Assembly (NCBI RefSeq): GCF_009604455.1
Contig: NZ_WEGL01000015.1
Span: forward strand, 19,128 to 83,127
Reading direction: 5' to 3'
DNA: 64,000 nt
Source of the DNA: Streptomyces sp. RB17
GTDB lineage: Bacteria > Actinomycetota > Actinomycetes > Streptomycetales > Streptomycetaceae
The notes under the pieces: generated by a model
Databases searched by the model: none
The model's input: the letters and a program-made list of their open reading frames with translations, nothing else
What the model was told of the DNA's origin: nothing
Translations under genes and position numbers: made by a program
Part shown: in pieces, positions 8,971-17,518 of the stretch
Layout of the letters: each line of letters starts with the position of its first letter
Position numbering within the stretch: position 1 is the first letter of the stretch

Positions 8971-10383
8971 TTATGGTCTGAGTCGGTTTCGTTCGATGAT
9001 GCTCTCGGGTCGTTTCACGGTCTTGCCCACGTCGTAGCGGGGGGCGGGCCGCCGGTTCTTCGAACCAAGTGACCTTCCAGGACCGGGAGTTGAAGTTTTC
9101 GGTGCACGGACCGGACAGTGCAAGTGCGGGCGGAGGTTCCGAAACCCCCGGCGGACTCGGGCCGGGGTGAGCCGGCCAAGGTCGGTGGCTTCTCCCATGG
9201 TCGCCGCACGTCGGCGGCGGCCTCGCGCAGGAGGCGGATCTGGGTGTGGGCGGCGGTGATCAGCCAGGTCCAGCGCTCGCCGGCCTCGGGGGTTCGCAGC
9301 TTCGGACGGGTCCACCCGAGGGTCTGTTTCATCAGCATGAAGAGGTGTTCGATGTCGAACCTCCTCAGGAGCGCCTGCCAGCGCACGTCGACGTCCTCAC
9401 TGTTCAGGCCGGTGGCGGACGACCAGAGCCAGAGCGGGATCGGGTCGCCTCCGCCGGGCAGGCGGTCGACCTGGAGGCGGATCAGCGTGCCTTCGATGAT
9501 GGGGAGTTCGCCGGTGTGGTCGATCCAGGCGGAGCGGGTGGTCAGGCGGGGGTGGATGCGGTCCCAGGCCATCGCGCGGGCGGTGCCGTACCGGTCGGTG
9601 ACCTGCACGGTTGCCGCGTCCGGCTCGCCCCAGGTGTCCGGCTTGGCGAAGCGGAGCTCCTTGCCGTGCTTCGGCGGTCGCCCGCCCTGGGGATAGGACA
9701 GGGCGTACTCCTTGAGCGAGGGCGTCGGCCGTCGCATGACGCGGTCGGAGCGCATCCGTCCCAGCACCTCGACCGGGAGGCCGTCGAGGAGGTGGGCCAT
9801 GCGCGGGGCGTCGTAGCCGGCGTCGAAGACGATGAGGATGTCGCGGTCGCCGAAGTGCCAGGGGCCCATCTCGATCAGGTCCGTGACCACACGGCGGAGC
9901 TGGGCGGCGGTGACCTCGGCGACGTCGTTTTCAGGCCCGAGACGGACGGTGTCCAGGAGCTGGCGCCAGGACGTCCGGCCCGATTCGAGGGCGGCGACGA
10001 ACGAGTACGGCCAGCCCGGGATGAACTGGTCCGAGGGCCGTCCGCTGCGGCCGTAGGCGTGGCAGAACAGCGGTCCCCGCTGGTCGGCGCGTCGGGGCGG
10101 AGCCAGTTGCTGGCGTCGACAGACCGGCCAGCACCTGCCGCAGCCGGGGCACGTCCACGTTCCCGTTGTTCAACGCCTCGTATATCGCGCCGTGCCCACG
10201 CCGATGCTCGGCCGTGAGCGTGAGATCCACCAGTGTGGTCACCGGGCCGTCCGCGCACAGCAACGCGTCGGTCAGCTCGAACAATGTGTTCCCGCGCACG
10301 GTCAGACACTCGAAGAAGTCATCCCGGAAGCGTGACGCCACCGCGAACGGCTCCCGTTGGATGCCACGTTGCAGCAGACTCAT
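8971..10383 (-). pseudogene. IS701-family transposase, multiply frameshifted
   Basis: A decayed relative of the transposase at 17820. The N-terminal frame starts at 10383 (MSLLQRGIQREPFAVASRFR, then FFECLTVRGNTLFELTDALL). At about 10112 the LPR...LAV segment is missing and the frame changes to VDASNWLRPDAPTSGDR. A further base is missing near 10083, restoring the FIPGWPYSFVAALE frame, which continues through LIVFDAGYDAPRMAHLLDGL and RRFDIEHLFMLMKQTLGWTR. A third shift near 9170 moves the end of the protein (RRGFRNLRPHLHCPVRAPK) into another frame ending at 8971. Three disruptions make it non-functional. I did not find clear terminal inverted repeats. Confidence 0.85.
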
Positions 10384-10522
10384 TCCCCCACGGCCTTCGT
10401 GCTGGCCAGGTGCGTCTTTGGTCGGAGCACAGGATCAGACGCAGGCCGTGTTCGCGTCCCCGGAATCCTCATTCGGGCGATCATGTTCGGGTCATAGTTC
10501 GAGGCCGACAAGACCTCGCCGT

Positions 10523-10930
10523 TTAGCCGACTTGGTAGTCGAACCAGATGCGATGCGTGCCGTCAGCATCAACGGCCATCCCTCCGGCCCCGGAGATCTC
10601 GGTCAGCTCGCCGGTGCCGCTTGAAGGCACGATGGTGAAGAACTCCGCTGTGCGGTCGCTGCCGGATGTTGTCGCCGAGTGCACGAAGTTGAAGGACCCC
10701 TCCCGTCCCTGCAGCGAGCCTTCGAACTTCTCCATGGCCACATAGGTGCCGACGCCAGTCGACTGGTCGAACGCGGCAGTGAACAGGGTCGCCGAGCGTC
10801 CCACGACCTCTCCCTCGAAGTGTTTCTCCATCGTCGCGACACCTACCGGCAGCCCAGTGGACACGGCAGGCTCGGGCTTCAGCTCAGTCGGGACGAACGC
10901 TTTGACGGTGAAAGTTGCCGTAGCTCTCAT
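10523..10930 (-). CDS. DUF3224 domain-containing protein
   Basis: A 135-residue protein that fits the DUF3224 family over its whole length. It has an N-terminal F-T-V-K strand, MEKHFEGEVVGRSA, then GVGTYVAMEKFEGSLQGREG, FNFVHSATTSG and a C-terminal ISGAGGMAVDADGTHRI with the D-Y tail. The fold is a small beta-barrel related to allene oxide cyclase-like proteins; no biochemical role is established. Its start at 10930 is the first codon of the domain, so the protein consists of the domain alone. It sits between two transposase remnants and appears monocistronic. Confidence 0.85.
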   Translation of the reverse strand: MRATATFTVKAFVPTELKPEPAVSTGLPVGVATMEKHFEGEVVGRSATLFTAAFDQSTGVGTYVAMEKFEGSLQGREGSFNFVHSATTSGSDRTAEFFTIVPSSGTGELTEISGAGGMAVDADGTHRIWFDYQVG

Positions 10931-11070
10931 GCGCCGACCGTACCGAGGCGGTCTGACAAACGCGGCTGGACCATAGGTCCCCGGCGCCGGGAGGCGACAG
11001 AAACCTTAAAGAACAAGCTCAGTGCCTATTTCGTATCCCCGGTTTCGCGTAGCTTTGGGGTCTAGGCTGG

Positions 11071-11376
11071 GTGTCCGAAGACGCCGCCGGAGAGCGAGTG
11101 TGCGGAGGCTGCGGTGAACGGCTGAGGCCGCAAGCACAGCCCGATGCCGTGTACTGCTCATCGGCATGTCGTGCCAGGCAGCGGCGCCGGGGACGACGGT
11201 TGCGCAAGCGGGTGGCCGCGGAGTTGAGCGGTGCCGGCCAGGCCAAGTGCCCCGAGTGCGGGGACACTTGGGTGGTTGGGGTCGATCGCCGTTCGAACGC
11301 GGTCTACTGCTCACGGCGGTGCGTCACGAGGGCCTGGAGGGCCCGGAAGGAAACGTTCGGCGAACGCTCACAGTGA
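11071..11376 (+). CDS. small zinc-ribbon protein with two treble-clef-like motifs
   Basis: Starting at GTG 11071, the 101-residue product contains two Cys pairs in tandem: C-G-G-C...Y-C-S-S-A-C-R-A-R-Q and C-P-E-C...Y-C-S-R-R-C-V-T-R-A. Each unit is a C-x2-C...C-x3-C zinc site followed by a basic helix, as in small nucleic-acid-binding zinc ribbons common on actinobacterial mobile elements and phages. The duplication suggests two zinc ions per chain. The spacer RRGRRLRKRVAAEL is strongly basic. The function is unknown; DNA binding is inferred from charge and zinc sites only. Confidence 0.65.
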   Translation: MSEDAAGERVCGGCGERLRPQAQPDAVYCSSACRARQRRRGRRLRKRVAAELSGAGQAKCPECGDTWVVGVDRRSNAVYCSRRCVTRAWRARKETFGERSQ

Positions 11377-11478
11377 CCGCATCGCGAACGCATCCGAATC
11401 CCAACTTCGATCAGAATGCGGTCAGTTGTGGTCGTTCATTGTGATCATCGCATTTTCGGTCTGACTCTCAGCCCAGGA

Positions 11479-11715
11479 AACGGGCCGGGTCTTGTCACGG
11501 CCGCGGGGTCGTGCCCCGGCCCCTGGTGGGTGGTGGAACGCTCACACGCCTGGGTCATGCACGCCCGTCGGCACGCGCGCCACTACGAACGGCTCATCCA
11601 GCACTCGGAATCGCTGATCACCTGGGCCGCTATCACCCTCATGACCAGGCGAATCACCCGGCGATCCTCCCGCAGAAGCAATCAGCCGGCCTCCCGCGAA
11701 GCCCAACGGGACTGA
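11479..11715 (+). pseudogene. IS5-family transposase, C-terminal fragment
   Basis: The frame reads PWWVVERSHAWVMHARRHAR, HYERLIQHSESLITWAAITL, MTRRITRRSS and ends at 11715. It is the same part of the protein as the remnant at 1093-1320 but clearly diverged from it, so the two come from different relatives of one IS type. The N-terminal three quarters are missing. The following 180 bases up to the TetR gene contain no gene I recognise. Confidence 0.7.
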
Positions 11716-11903
11716 TCATTCTCAAGGTCATGGTGCTGACCTTGGCCCGCACCGGCCTGAACCCGGCCTGGGCGCCACTCTCCCACCGCCGTCCGTGGCC
11801 TGTCAGCGGAACACCACCGCGGAGTGGGCCATCATGGCGCCGGTGGATGCGGGGGTGCCGCATCCGCATGTGCAGCAGGTTTGCAGCCTGAGCCGGGGAA
11901 CGC

Positions 11904-12545
11904 TCACCGCGGAGTGTTGTCCGGGCGCTCGGCTCCGTCGAGCAACCCCCGGACGGCGTCGTTGAATCCCGCCGTGTCGGTCAAGCCGAAGGCCACACGC
12001 TGGAGCAGGAATCCGTGCAGCAGACCGATCAATACCCGCGCGCCGCTCTCCGGCTCCACGGTTTGGACAGCGCCCGCCGCTTGTCCGCGGCGCAGGGCGT
12101 CGGTGATGCTGCGACGGACCCTTTCGAAGCCTTCCAAGGCGCGGGCGTGCAGGCCGTCGTTGCGCAGCAGTTCCGACCAGGTCTGCACGACGCACTGCAG
12201 CAGTTCCTCGACCGGCACCACCTGCCCTGCGGCGTCCGTGACGGTCTCGGCACTCAGTGCCTGAAGGGAGGCGGCGACCAGGTCGCCCAGGGAAGGGGCG
12301 CCAGCGGCCACGGCCACCCGCTCCATCGGCTCGAAGATCAGCCGGAAGGCGTCCGCGGCGATGGCCAGGATGATCTCCTCCTTGCTCGCGAAGTAGCGGT
12401 AGGGGGCACCCGCGGAAACACCGGCTGCGGCGGCGATGTCCGGCATCGAGGTCTGGTGGAAGCCGCCCCGCGCGAAACACCGGCGCGCTGCCGCCACAAT
12501 CTCCGCACGCTTGGCTTCCCGACGCTCGGGCGTGATGCGCGGCAT
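11904..12545 (-). CDS. TetR family transcriptional regulator
   Basis: A 213-residue TetR-type repressor. The DNA-binding domain occupies residues about 5-60: EIVAAARRCFARGGFHQTSM, then DIAAAAGVSAGAPYRYFASK, the canonical helix-turn-helix with its Y-R-Y-F-A-S-K signature. The rest is a helical ligand-binding and dimerisation domain. The ATG at 12545 has a GGGAGG site. The gene is divergent from the decarboxylase-like gene at 12645, and two palindromic sites lie in the 99-bp gap, so it most likely represses both itself and that gene. Confidence 0.9.
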   Translation of the reverse strand: MPRITPERREAKRAEIVAAARRCFARGGFHQTSMPDIAAAAGVSAGAPYRYFASKEEIILAIAADAFRLIFEPMERVAVAAGAPSLGDLVAASLQALSAETVTDAAGQVVPVEELLQCVVQTWSELLRNDGLHARALEGFERVRRSITDALRRGQAAGAVQTVEPESGARVLIGLLHGFLLQRVAFGLTDTAGFNDAVRGLLDGAERPDNTPR

Positions 12546-12563
12546 GGCCTGCCTCCCTCAAAG

Positions 12564-12627
12564 TGAATGATCGTTCATCTTGACGTGGAACCATATCCGG
12601 CCCATCGTGAAAATGAAAGGTCATTCA
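12564..12627. promoter_or_regulatory. two TetR operator-like palindromes
   Basis: The 14-bp site TGAATGATCGTTCA (12564-12577) is a near-perfect palindrome. A second copy, TGAAAGGTCATTCA (12614-12627), is 50 bp away; together they fit TGAANGATCNTTCA. They lie just upstream of the TetR start (12545) and the divergent enzyme start (12645), the expected place for the repressor to act on both promoters. Confidence 0.65.
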
Positions 12628-12644
12628 CGGAAGAGAGGATCTTG

Positions 12645-13637
12645 ATGAGCATCGAGCTGACCATCGGCACCTACCGGTACGAGCACACCGAGGCGCTCTT
12701 CGACGGCCGCGTGAAGATCGACGGGGTGGACGCCACCTTTGAGACGGAGCCCCTGGTCTCGGACCTCTTCCGGCACATGCTCGAAGGCCGCTACGACATA
12801 GCGGAACTCGGCTTGACCTACTTTCTGCGTACCTTCGACCTGGAGGACGCGCCATTCATGGCGCTGCCGATCTTCCCGAACCGCAACTTTCGGCACTCCG
12901 CCATCTTCGTGAACACCGAGGCGGGGATCGAGCAGCCGCAGGACCTGGCCGGCAAGACACTCGGCGAGTTCGCGCTCTTCGGACACGACGCCGGGGTCTG
13001 GCCCAAGGGCATCCTGTCGGACGAGTACGGCGTGACCGTCGACCAGTGCCGCTGGGTCATCGGCGGCACCAACCATCCCATCCCCGCGTTCGACTGGCTC
13101 CCGCAGCCGGTGCCGGACGGCGTGCACGTGCGGCATGCCGACGACGGCCAGACCCTGGGCGCCATGCTCGAGTCCGGAGAGATCGACGCGCTCATCTCGG
13201 TCGACGTGCCCCAGGCCATGTTGCGGGGATCGACGAAGATCGTCCGGCTCTTCCCCGACTATGAGAACGTCGAGCGCGACTACTACCGGCGCACCGGGAT
13301 CTTCCCCCCGATGCACATCGTCGCGGTCCGCAAGGACCTGGTGCGCTGTTCCGAGGATCTGCGCTCGGTCTACCGCGCCTTCGTCAAGGCCAAGGACCTG
13401 GCCGAACGCAAATACATCGAGGACGCCGCGAAGCAGCACATGAGCCTGGTGACCCCCTGGTTCAGCAGCCTGTTCGAACACAACCGCAGCCTGCTCGGCG
13501 AGGACTGGTGGCCCTACGGCATGCGCGCGAACCGCAAGGCGGTCGACACCTTCCTGCGCTACCACCACGAGCAGGGCCTCTCCAAGCGCCTGCTGAGCAG
13601 CCGCGACATCTTCATCCCCGAGTTCCTCGACACCTAG
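12645..13637 (+). CDS. 4,5-dihydroxyphthalate decarboxylase-like / NMT1-type protein
   Basis: A 330-residue cytoplasmic protein with no signal peptide. It follows an AGAGAGGAT ribosome-binding site. The sequence fits the 4,5-dihydroxyphthalate decarboxylase family, a soluble version of the periplasmic-binding-protein fold: LTIGTYRYEHTEALFDGRVK, DIAELGLTYFLRTFD, LPIFPNRNFRHSAIFVNTEA, GEFALFGHDAGVWPKGILSD, and a C-terminal EDWWPYGMRANRKAVDTFLR. Family members act on phthalate-type or related aromatic acids, but many actinobacterial homologues are uncharacterised. It is divergent from and probably repressed by the TetR protein. Its stop codon (13635-13637) lies inside the left end of the IS982-type sequence that starts at about 13634, so the insertion abuts the coding end exactly. 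Confidence 0.75.
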   Translation: MSIELTIGTYRYEHTEALFDGRVKIDGVDATFETEPLVSDLFRHMLEGRYDIAELGLTYFLRTFDLEDAPFMALPIFPNRNFRHSAIFVNTEAGIEQPQDLAGKTLGEFALFGHDAGVWPKGILSDEYGVTVDQCRWVIGGTNHPIPAFDWLPQPVPDGVHVRHADDGQTLGAMLESGEIDALISVDVPQAMLRGSTKIVRLFPDYENVERDYYRRTGIFPPMHIVAVRKDLVRCSEDLRSVYRAFVKAKDLAERKYIEDAAKQHMSLVTPWFSSLFEHNRSLLGEDWWPYGMRANRKAVDTFLRYHHEQGLSKRLLSSRDIFIPEFLDT

Positions 13638-14598
13638 ACGAATGAGTCCGATGTCGGGGCCGGTGCGCGAGCTTGAAGAGAGGGCGCTCAAGATCATGTT
13701 GTGACGCAAGATCTGAACACCCTCTTGACCGCGCTGTACGTGAAGATTGACGACGAGATCGGAGGGACCCGGTGGATGGGACGGCCGCCGCTGCTGACCG
13801 ACTCCGAGCTTGTCTGCCTGGCCGTGGCGCAAGCCCTGCTCGGCCACCGCTCCGAGGCGCGCTGGCTGCGCTTCGCCCGCAAGCACCTGGCCGGCATGTT
13901 CCCCTACCTCCCTCAACAGTCGGGCTACAACAAGCGGCTGCGAGCGGCGCTGCCCCTGGTCAAGCGGATGATCCGGGAGTTGGCCATGGACAGCGACCTC
14001 TGGTTCGACAACCACTGGATCGTCGACTCAACGCCAGTCCCGTGCGGGATGTCCCGCCCGACGGCCCAACGTTCGGACCTCGCCGGGTGGGCCGGGTACG
14101 GCTACTGCGCCTCCCACTCGCGGTTCTTCTGGGGCCTGCGCCTCTATCTGGTCTGCACCCCGACCGGCATGCCCATCGTGTGGGCGCTGGCCAACCCGAA
14201 GATCGGCGAACGCGAAGTCCTGGTCTCGATGCTGGAGACGGACGCCGACCTGGTCGCCGAACGCGAGGGCATCCTGCTCATCTCGGACAAGGGCTTCGCG
14301 GGCAAGGTGTTCGAGCAGGACCTCGCCGGGCAGGGCATCGAGCTACTGCGGCCGTCCCGCAAGCGGGAGAAGGCCCGCTATGGCGAACCTATGCTCAAGA
14401 AGGTCCGCCAGCTCATCGAATCTGTCAACGATTCCCTCAAAGGCGAGCTCGACCTGGAACAGCACGGCGGCCGGACCTTCGAGGGCGTCGCCATCCGGGT
14501 CGCCCAGCGCATCCTCGCGATGACCGCGGCGATCTGGCACAACCGCAAGACCAGCGCCCCGGTCACCCGATCCCTGATCGCGTACGACCACTGATCAC
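13634..14598 (+). mobile_element. IS982-type element, right end lost
   Basis: The left end is defined by comparison with the inverted partial copy at 17519-17728, which matches 13634-13843. The left-end sequence CTAGACGAATGAGTCCGATG has no inverted partner after the transposase stop. The right terminus is therefore missing, and a fragment of an aldo/keto reductase begins straight after the transposase. The element is probably immobile on its own. Confidence 0.6.
13701..14594 (+). CDS. IS982-type transposase
   Basis: An uninterrupted 297-residue transposase starting at GTG 13701. Features include RWLRFARKHLAGMFPYLPQQ, SGYNKRLRAALPLVK, the first catalytic Asp in WIVDSTPVPCGMSR, RSDLAGWAGYGYCASHSRFF, a second Asp in LLISDKGFAGKVFEQ and the final Glu region LIESVNDSLKGELDLEQHGG. 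The arrangement and length fit IS982-family DDE enzymes. The reading frame is complete, but the right end of its element is absent. A close relative with both ends occurs at 20855-21860. Confidence 0.85.
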   Translation: MTQDLNTLLTALYVKIDDEIGGTRWMGRPPLLTDSELVCLAVAQALLGHRSEARWLRFARKHLAGMFPYLPQQSGYNKRLRAALPLVKRMIRELAMDSDLWFDNHWIVDSTPVPCGMSRPTAQRSDLAGWAGYGYCASHSRFFWGLRLYLVCTPTGMPIVWALANPKIGEREVLVSMLETDADLVAEREGILLISDKGFAGKVFEQDLAGQGIELLRPSRKREKARYGEPMLKKVRQLIESVNDSLKGELDLEQHGGRTFEGVAIRVAQRILAMTAAIWHNRKTSAPVTRSLIAYDH

Positions 14599-14600
14599 CG

Positions 14601-14695
14601 TTGGCAAGCAGCGCCTTGAGAGCCTTGTACGCGGCGATGGTCTCCTCGAAGCGGTCCGGCGCGGGCCGGTGCAGTATCCGCAGGTCGAAAGACAC
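14601..14695 (-). pseudogene. aldo/keto reductase fragment
   Basis: About 32 codons on the minus strand read SFDLRILHRPAPDRFEETIA then AYKALKALLANG. This matches the aldo/keto reductase stretch that normally runs from the D-L-x-L-I-H-W-P strand to L-x-x-x-G-R-V-R-A-I-G-V-S. It stops abruptly at the end of the IS982-type sequence, so the gene was cut by that insertion or a later deletion. No other part of the enzyme remains nearby. Confidence 0.5.
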
Positions 14696-14735
14696 CGCGC
14701 GCCTCCGGGAGAGGCGGTGGCTCAGACGGCGGTGG

Positions 14736-15332
14736 TCAATGCTTTTCGCGTCGGCTGCGGATGCTCAGGGCGATGACGGAGACGAGGAACCAGAAGGCAC
14801 CGAAGGCTGAGTATCCGGCGACGGAGGACAGGCCGCTCGTCGCCGAGGCGGACATGGCAGCGAAGGAGATACCGGCGAGGACGGACAGTCCGCCGCTGAT
14901 GACCATGGGCCACTGGGCACCGACGGTGCGCCGGCGCCGGATCGCCACGACGAGCTGGATCGCTCCGGAGAGCAGGGCCCAGATGCCGAACACAAGCAGG
15001 GCCGTCCCGATGGTGGAGAAGACGGCGACGATCATCCCGGCGGCGGTGGCGAGGCCGAGAGCCACGTTGGTGGTACCGACGCGGTCCATGGAACCGGTGC
15101 CAGCCATGCGACGCTCGAGGAGCGTGGCGACGACGTCCCACAGGGGGTAGACGACGAGCAGCACGGCCGCGATCACCGTGGGCCTGTCCGTCGACACGAG
15201 CGAGGCGGAGGTCGTGACGACGAGTGCCACCCAGATCAAGGAGAAGGCGACTCGGATCAGGTAGAGCGATCGGAGCCCGGAGAGCGTTGTCGTGGTCGTG
15301 GTCATGCTCGAAGGCACGGTGGTCTGATTCAT
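14736..15332 (-). CDS. DUF308/HdeD-like membrane protein
   Basis: A 198-residue protein with six predicted hydrophobic helices (for example YLIRVAFSLIWVALVVTTSA, TVIAAVLLVVYPLWDVVATL, VFSTIGTALLVFGIWALLSG) and a basic C-terminus (SIRSRREKH). Length and helix pattern fit the DUF308/HdeD-like membrane proteins, some of which are linked to acid or stress tolerance. I chose ATG 15332; an ATG at 15302 is possible. It is divergent from the histidine kinase, and the shared 212-bp region carries a palindrome, so it is a plausible target of that two-component system. Confidence 0.7.
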   Translation of the reverse strand: MNQTTVPSSMTTTTTTLSGLRSLYLIRVAFSLIWVALVVTTSASLVSTDRPTVIAAVLLVVYPLWDVVATLLERRMAGTGSMDRVGTTNVALGLATAAGMIVAVFSTIGTALLVFGIWALLSGAIQLVVAIRRRRTVGAQWPMVISGGLSVLAGISFAAMSASATSGLSSVAGYSAFGAFWFLVSVIALSIRSRREKH

Positions 15333-15412
15333 CGGGTGTCCCGTTCGGTGATCGTGGCGGTGTGAGACGGTCGCCTCGATGAGGAGTCTCAGCGCCCTCG
15401 GGAGGGGCCGCG

Positions 15413-15428
15413 TACTTCGAACGAAGTA
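15413..15428. promoter_or_regulatory. palindromic operator candidate for the two-component system
   Basis: TACTTCG-AA-CGAAGTA is a perfect 7-bp inverted repeat with a two-base centre. Partial copies follow at about 15440-15459 (ACTTCGCATCGAACGAGTT) and about 15501-15510 (ATTCGAAGTA), all within the divergent promoter region of the membrane protein and the kinase. The arrangement suits a dimeric NarL-type regulator. That the adjacent regulator binds it is inference. Confidence 0.5.
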
Positions 15429-15544
15429 GTTCCGCCATCCACTTCGCATCGAACGAGTTCCGCCGTCCCCGTCGCCCGGACCGGGCTCGCCGTCTACATC
15501 ATTCGAAGTACACGGCCGCAGCACATGTGCACGAGAATCAGGCC

Positions 15545-16726
15545 ATGGGCAAGGCGCAGAACAATCACGACGGTCCCGTGGCACCCCTGTGGGTCCGCCG
15601 CCCCGAGGCGCTGCACCTCGTCGCTTATGCGGTGGCCGCACTGGTGTTCACCGGCCAGATCGTGGCAGTGATCCTGCGAGGGTCGGACTGGCCGACGGCC
15701 CTCTCCGTGCTCCTCGCCGGTGGCGGTGTCGCCCTCTCATGGTGGCGGCCATGGGCAGGACTGGTCGTGGCGAGCGCGGCGTCTTTCGCCGTCACAGCGG
15801 TGGGCCATGACCCGCTGTCGGTGTGGATGATGGCGGTGCTCGTGCTGTTCGCGGTCGCCCTCAGGGGAAAGCAGCCGCTGGCCGGAACCGGCATCGTGGC
15901 GGCGTTCTTCCTGGGGGCGTTCATGACACTGGGAGGATTCCGTGGCGGCGCGATCGTGGGAGCCGCCGCACTCTTCTCAGCCATAGCGGGAGGCGCGACA
16001 GGGGCCGCGCTGCGCATCCACCGAGACCACTGGTTGACCCTGGAGGAACGGGCCGAGAGCGCCATCGCCACCCGTGAGATCGAAGCCACCCGACGGGTGA
16101 CCGAGGAACGACTCCGCATCGCCCGGGACCTCCACGACGTCGTCGGCCACCAGGTCGCGCTGCTGAGCATGCATCTCGGTGCTGCGGAGATCGGGCTGCC
16201 CGAAGACGCCGAGTCCTCCCGGCAGGCCCTCGTCTCCGCCAGGTCCAGCGCCCGCACCGTCGTCGTCGAAACACAACGGATCCTCACGCTCCTCCGCCTC
16301 GGAGACGACATCTCCCACGACGAGGCGCTCCGGCCGACCCCGGCGCTCAGCGGCCTGGAGAGCCTTGTCGCCTCTTTCGAGAGCATCGGCCTCGACGTCC
16401 GGCCCTCCATCGACATCCCCCCCGGTTTCGTGGAACCCAGCGTCGGCGTGACGGTCTACCGAGTCGTTCAGGAAGCACTCACGAATGCCTACCGGCATGG
16501 AGAGGGGGCGGCAACGGTGGATGTGCGCGAGCGCGACGGCAGGATCTGCGTCACCGTCGAGAACCGCGTCGGTCACCCACCGCACGGCTCCGGCTCGGGC
16601 AGCGGACTCGGACTCGTGGGGATGCGCGAACGCGTCGAGTCCTCCAGCGGGCGGCTCACGATCGACAGTGACGACGGGCGATTCCGGGTCCATGCGGAGT
16701 TCAGCCCCCTGGGAGCCGTCGTATGA
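15545..16726 (+). CDS. two-component sensor histidine kinase (NarL-partner type)
   Basis: A 393-residue kinase. Residues about 24-155 contain several membrane helices, so the sensor is likely the membrane domain itself. The HisKA_3 dimerisation helix carries the phospho-accepting His (RIARDLHDVVGHQVALLSMH, H197). The ATPase domain shows the N box (VVQEALTNAYRHG) and the G box (GSGLGLVGMRERVESSSG). ATG 15545 is preferred over GTG 15527 because the N-terminus is then compact. The stop overlaps the start of the response regulator by four bases (ATGA), so the two are translationally coupled. The signal is unknown; with the divergent HdeD-like gene, an envelope or acid stress is conceivable. Confidence 0.9.
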   Translation: MGKAQNNHDGPVAPLWVRRPEALHLVAYAVAALVFTGQIVAVILRGSDWPTALSVLLAGGGVALSWWRPWAGLVVASAASFAVTAVGHDPLSVWMMAVLVLFAVALRGKQPLAGTGIVAAFFLGAFMTLGGFRGGAIVGAAALFSAIAGGATGAALRIHRDHWLTLEERAESAIATREIEATRRVTEERLRIARDLHDVVGHQVALLSMHLGAAEIGLPEDAESSRQALVSARSSARTVVVETQRILTLLRLGDDISHDEALRPTPALSGLESLVASFESIGLDVRPSIDIPPGFVEPSVGVTVYRVVQEALTNAYRHGEGAATVDVRERDGRICVTVENRVGHPPHGSGSGSGLGLVGMRERVESSSGRLTIDSDDGRFRVHAEFSPLGAVV

Positions 16727-17385
16727 CCACGCGGATTCTGATCGTCGACGACCAGGACGAGATCAGGGCCGGGATCCGGGCGATGCTCCGGCTCGACCCA
16801 AGTCTCGTCGTCGTGGGTGATCTCTCCGATGGACTCCAGGTCGTCCCCTACCTCCGGGACCACCCCGTCGACCTGGTCCTGATGGACATACGGATGCCCG
16901 GCATCGACGGTGTCGAAGCGACCCGCCGGATCCGCACAGAGCACCCACCCGAAAAGCTGCGGGTGATCGTGCTGACCACTTTCGACCAGGACGACATCGT
17001 TCTCGCCGCCCTTCGCGCGGGCGCCAACGGTTTCCTGAGCAAGACCGTGAGCCCCGCCGAACTCGTCGCCGGAATCACCGAGGTCGTCGGCGGGGGCGGT
17101 GCGCTGTCGGCCGCCGCGACGGCCGCGCTCATCGGTCACATGACCGACAGACCGCCCCCGGTGATCGACGAGGAACTGCTGCGACGCTTCGACGCTCTGA
17201 CACCCAGGGAGCGGGACGTGGTCGTTCTCGTCGCGAGCGGTCTCGGCAACGACGAGATCGCGGCCCAGATGTCCGTGTCGCCGTTCACCGTGAAGACGCA
17301 CGCGGTGCGGGCCATGACGAAGGTCGGCGCACGTGATCGAGCGCAACTCGTCTCGTTCACCTTCCGGGCCGGCCTCTACCCCTGA
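16723..17385 (+). CDS. NarL/FixJ-type response regulator
   Basis: A 220-residue regulator. The receiver domain has the acidic pocket (LIVDDQDEIRAG), the phospho-accepting Asp55 in LVLMDIRMPGIDG, the Thr in VIVLTTFDQDD and the Lys in GFLSKTVSPAEL. The C-terminal LuxR-type helix-turn-helix reads LTPRERDVVVLVASGLGNDE then IAAQMSVSPFTVKTH. It is coupled to the upstream kinase by a 4-bp overlap. It probably binds the palindromic region at 15413-15510. An IS remnant follows within 140 bases. Confidence 0.93.
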   Translation: MTTRILIVDDQDEIRAGIRAMLRLDPSLVVVGDLSDGLQVVPYLRDHPVDLVLMDIRMPGIDGVEATRRIRTEHPPEKLRVIVLTTFDQDDIVLAALRAGANGFLSKTVSPAELVAGITEVVGGGGALSAAATAALIGHMTDRPPPVIDEELLRRFDALTPRERDVVVLVASGLGNDEIAAQMSVSPFTVKTHAVRAMTKVGARDRAQLVSFTFRAGLYP

Positions 17386-17470
17386 GCCTGACGAGCAGAA
17401 CGCCGAAACAGGTGGCCACCGTGGCGATGCCGAACAGTCCGGCGGGCGGGACGGCGTGGGCACGTATGGA
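17357..17470 (-). pseudogene. possible membrane-protein C-terminal remnant
   Basis: The minus strand encodes AVPPAGLFGIATVATCFGVL then LVRLRGRGRPGR and a stop. This looks like the last transmembrane helix and basic tail of an integral membrane protein cut off by the IS982 fragment to its right. It overlaps the last codons of the response regulator on the other strand. The sequence is short, so the assignment is weak. Confidence 0.25.
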
Positions 17471-17518
17471 AGACCTCGCCGTCGCGCTGCGCGAGCGGCG
17501 TGCCTGCACCTGTACCTG

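Noticed and set aside
12621..14015. A 464-codon minus-strand open frame
   Set aside because: It is antisense to the decarboxylase-like gene and the IS982 transposase and has the composition of a shadow frame.
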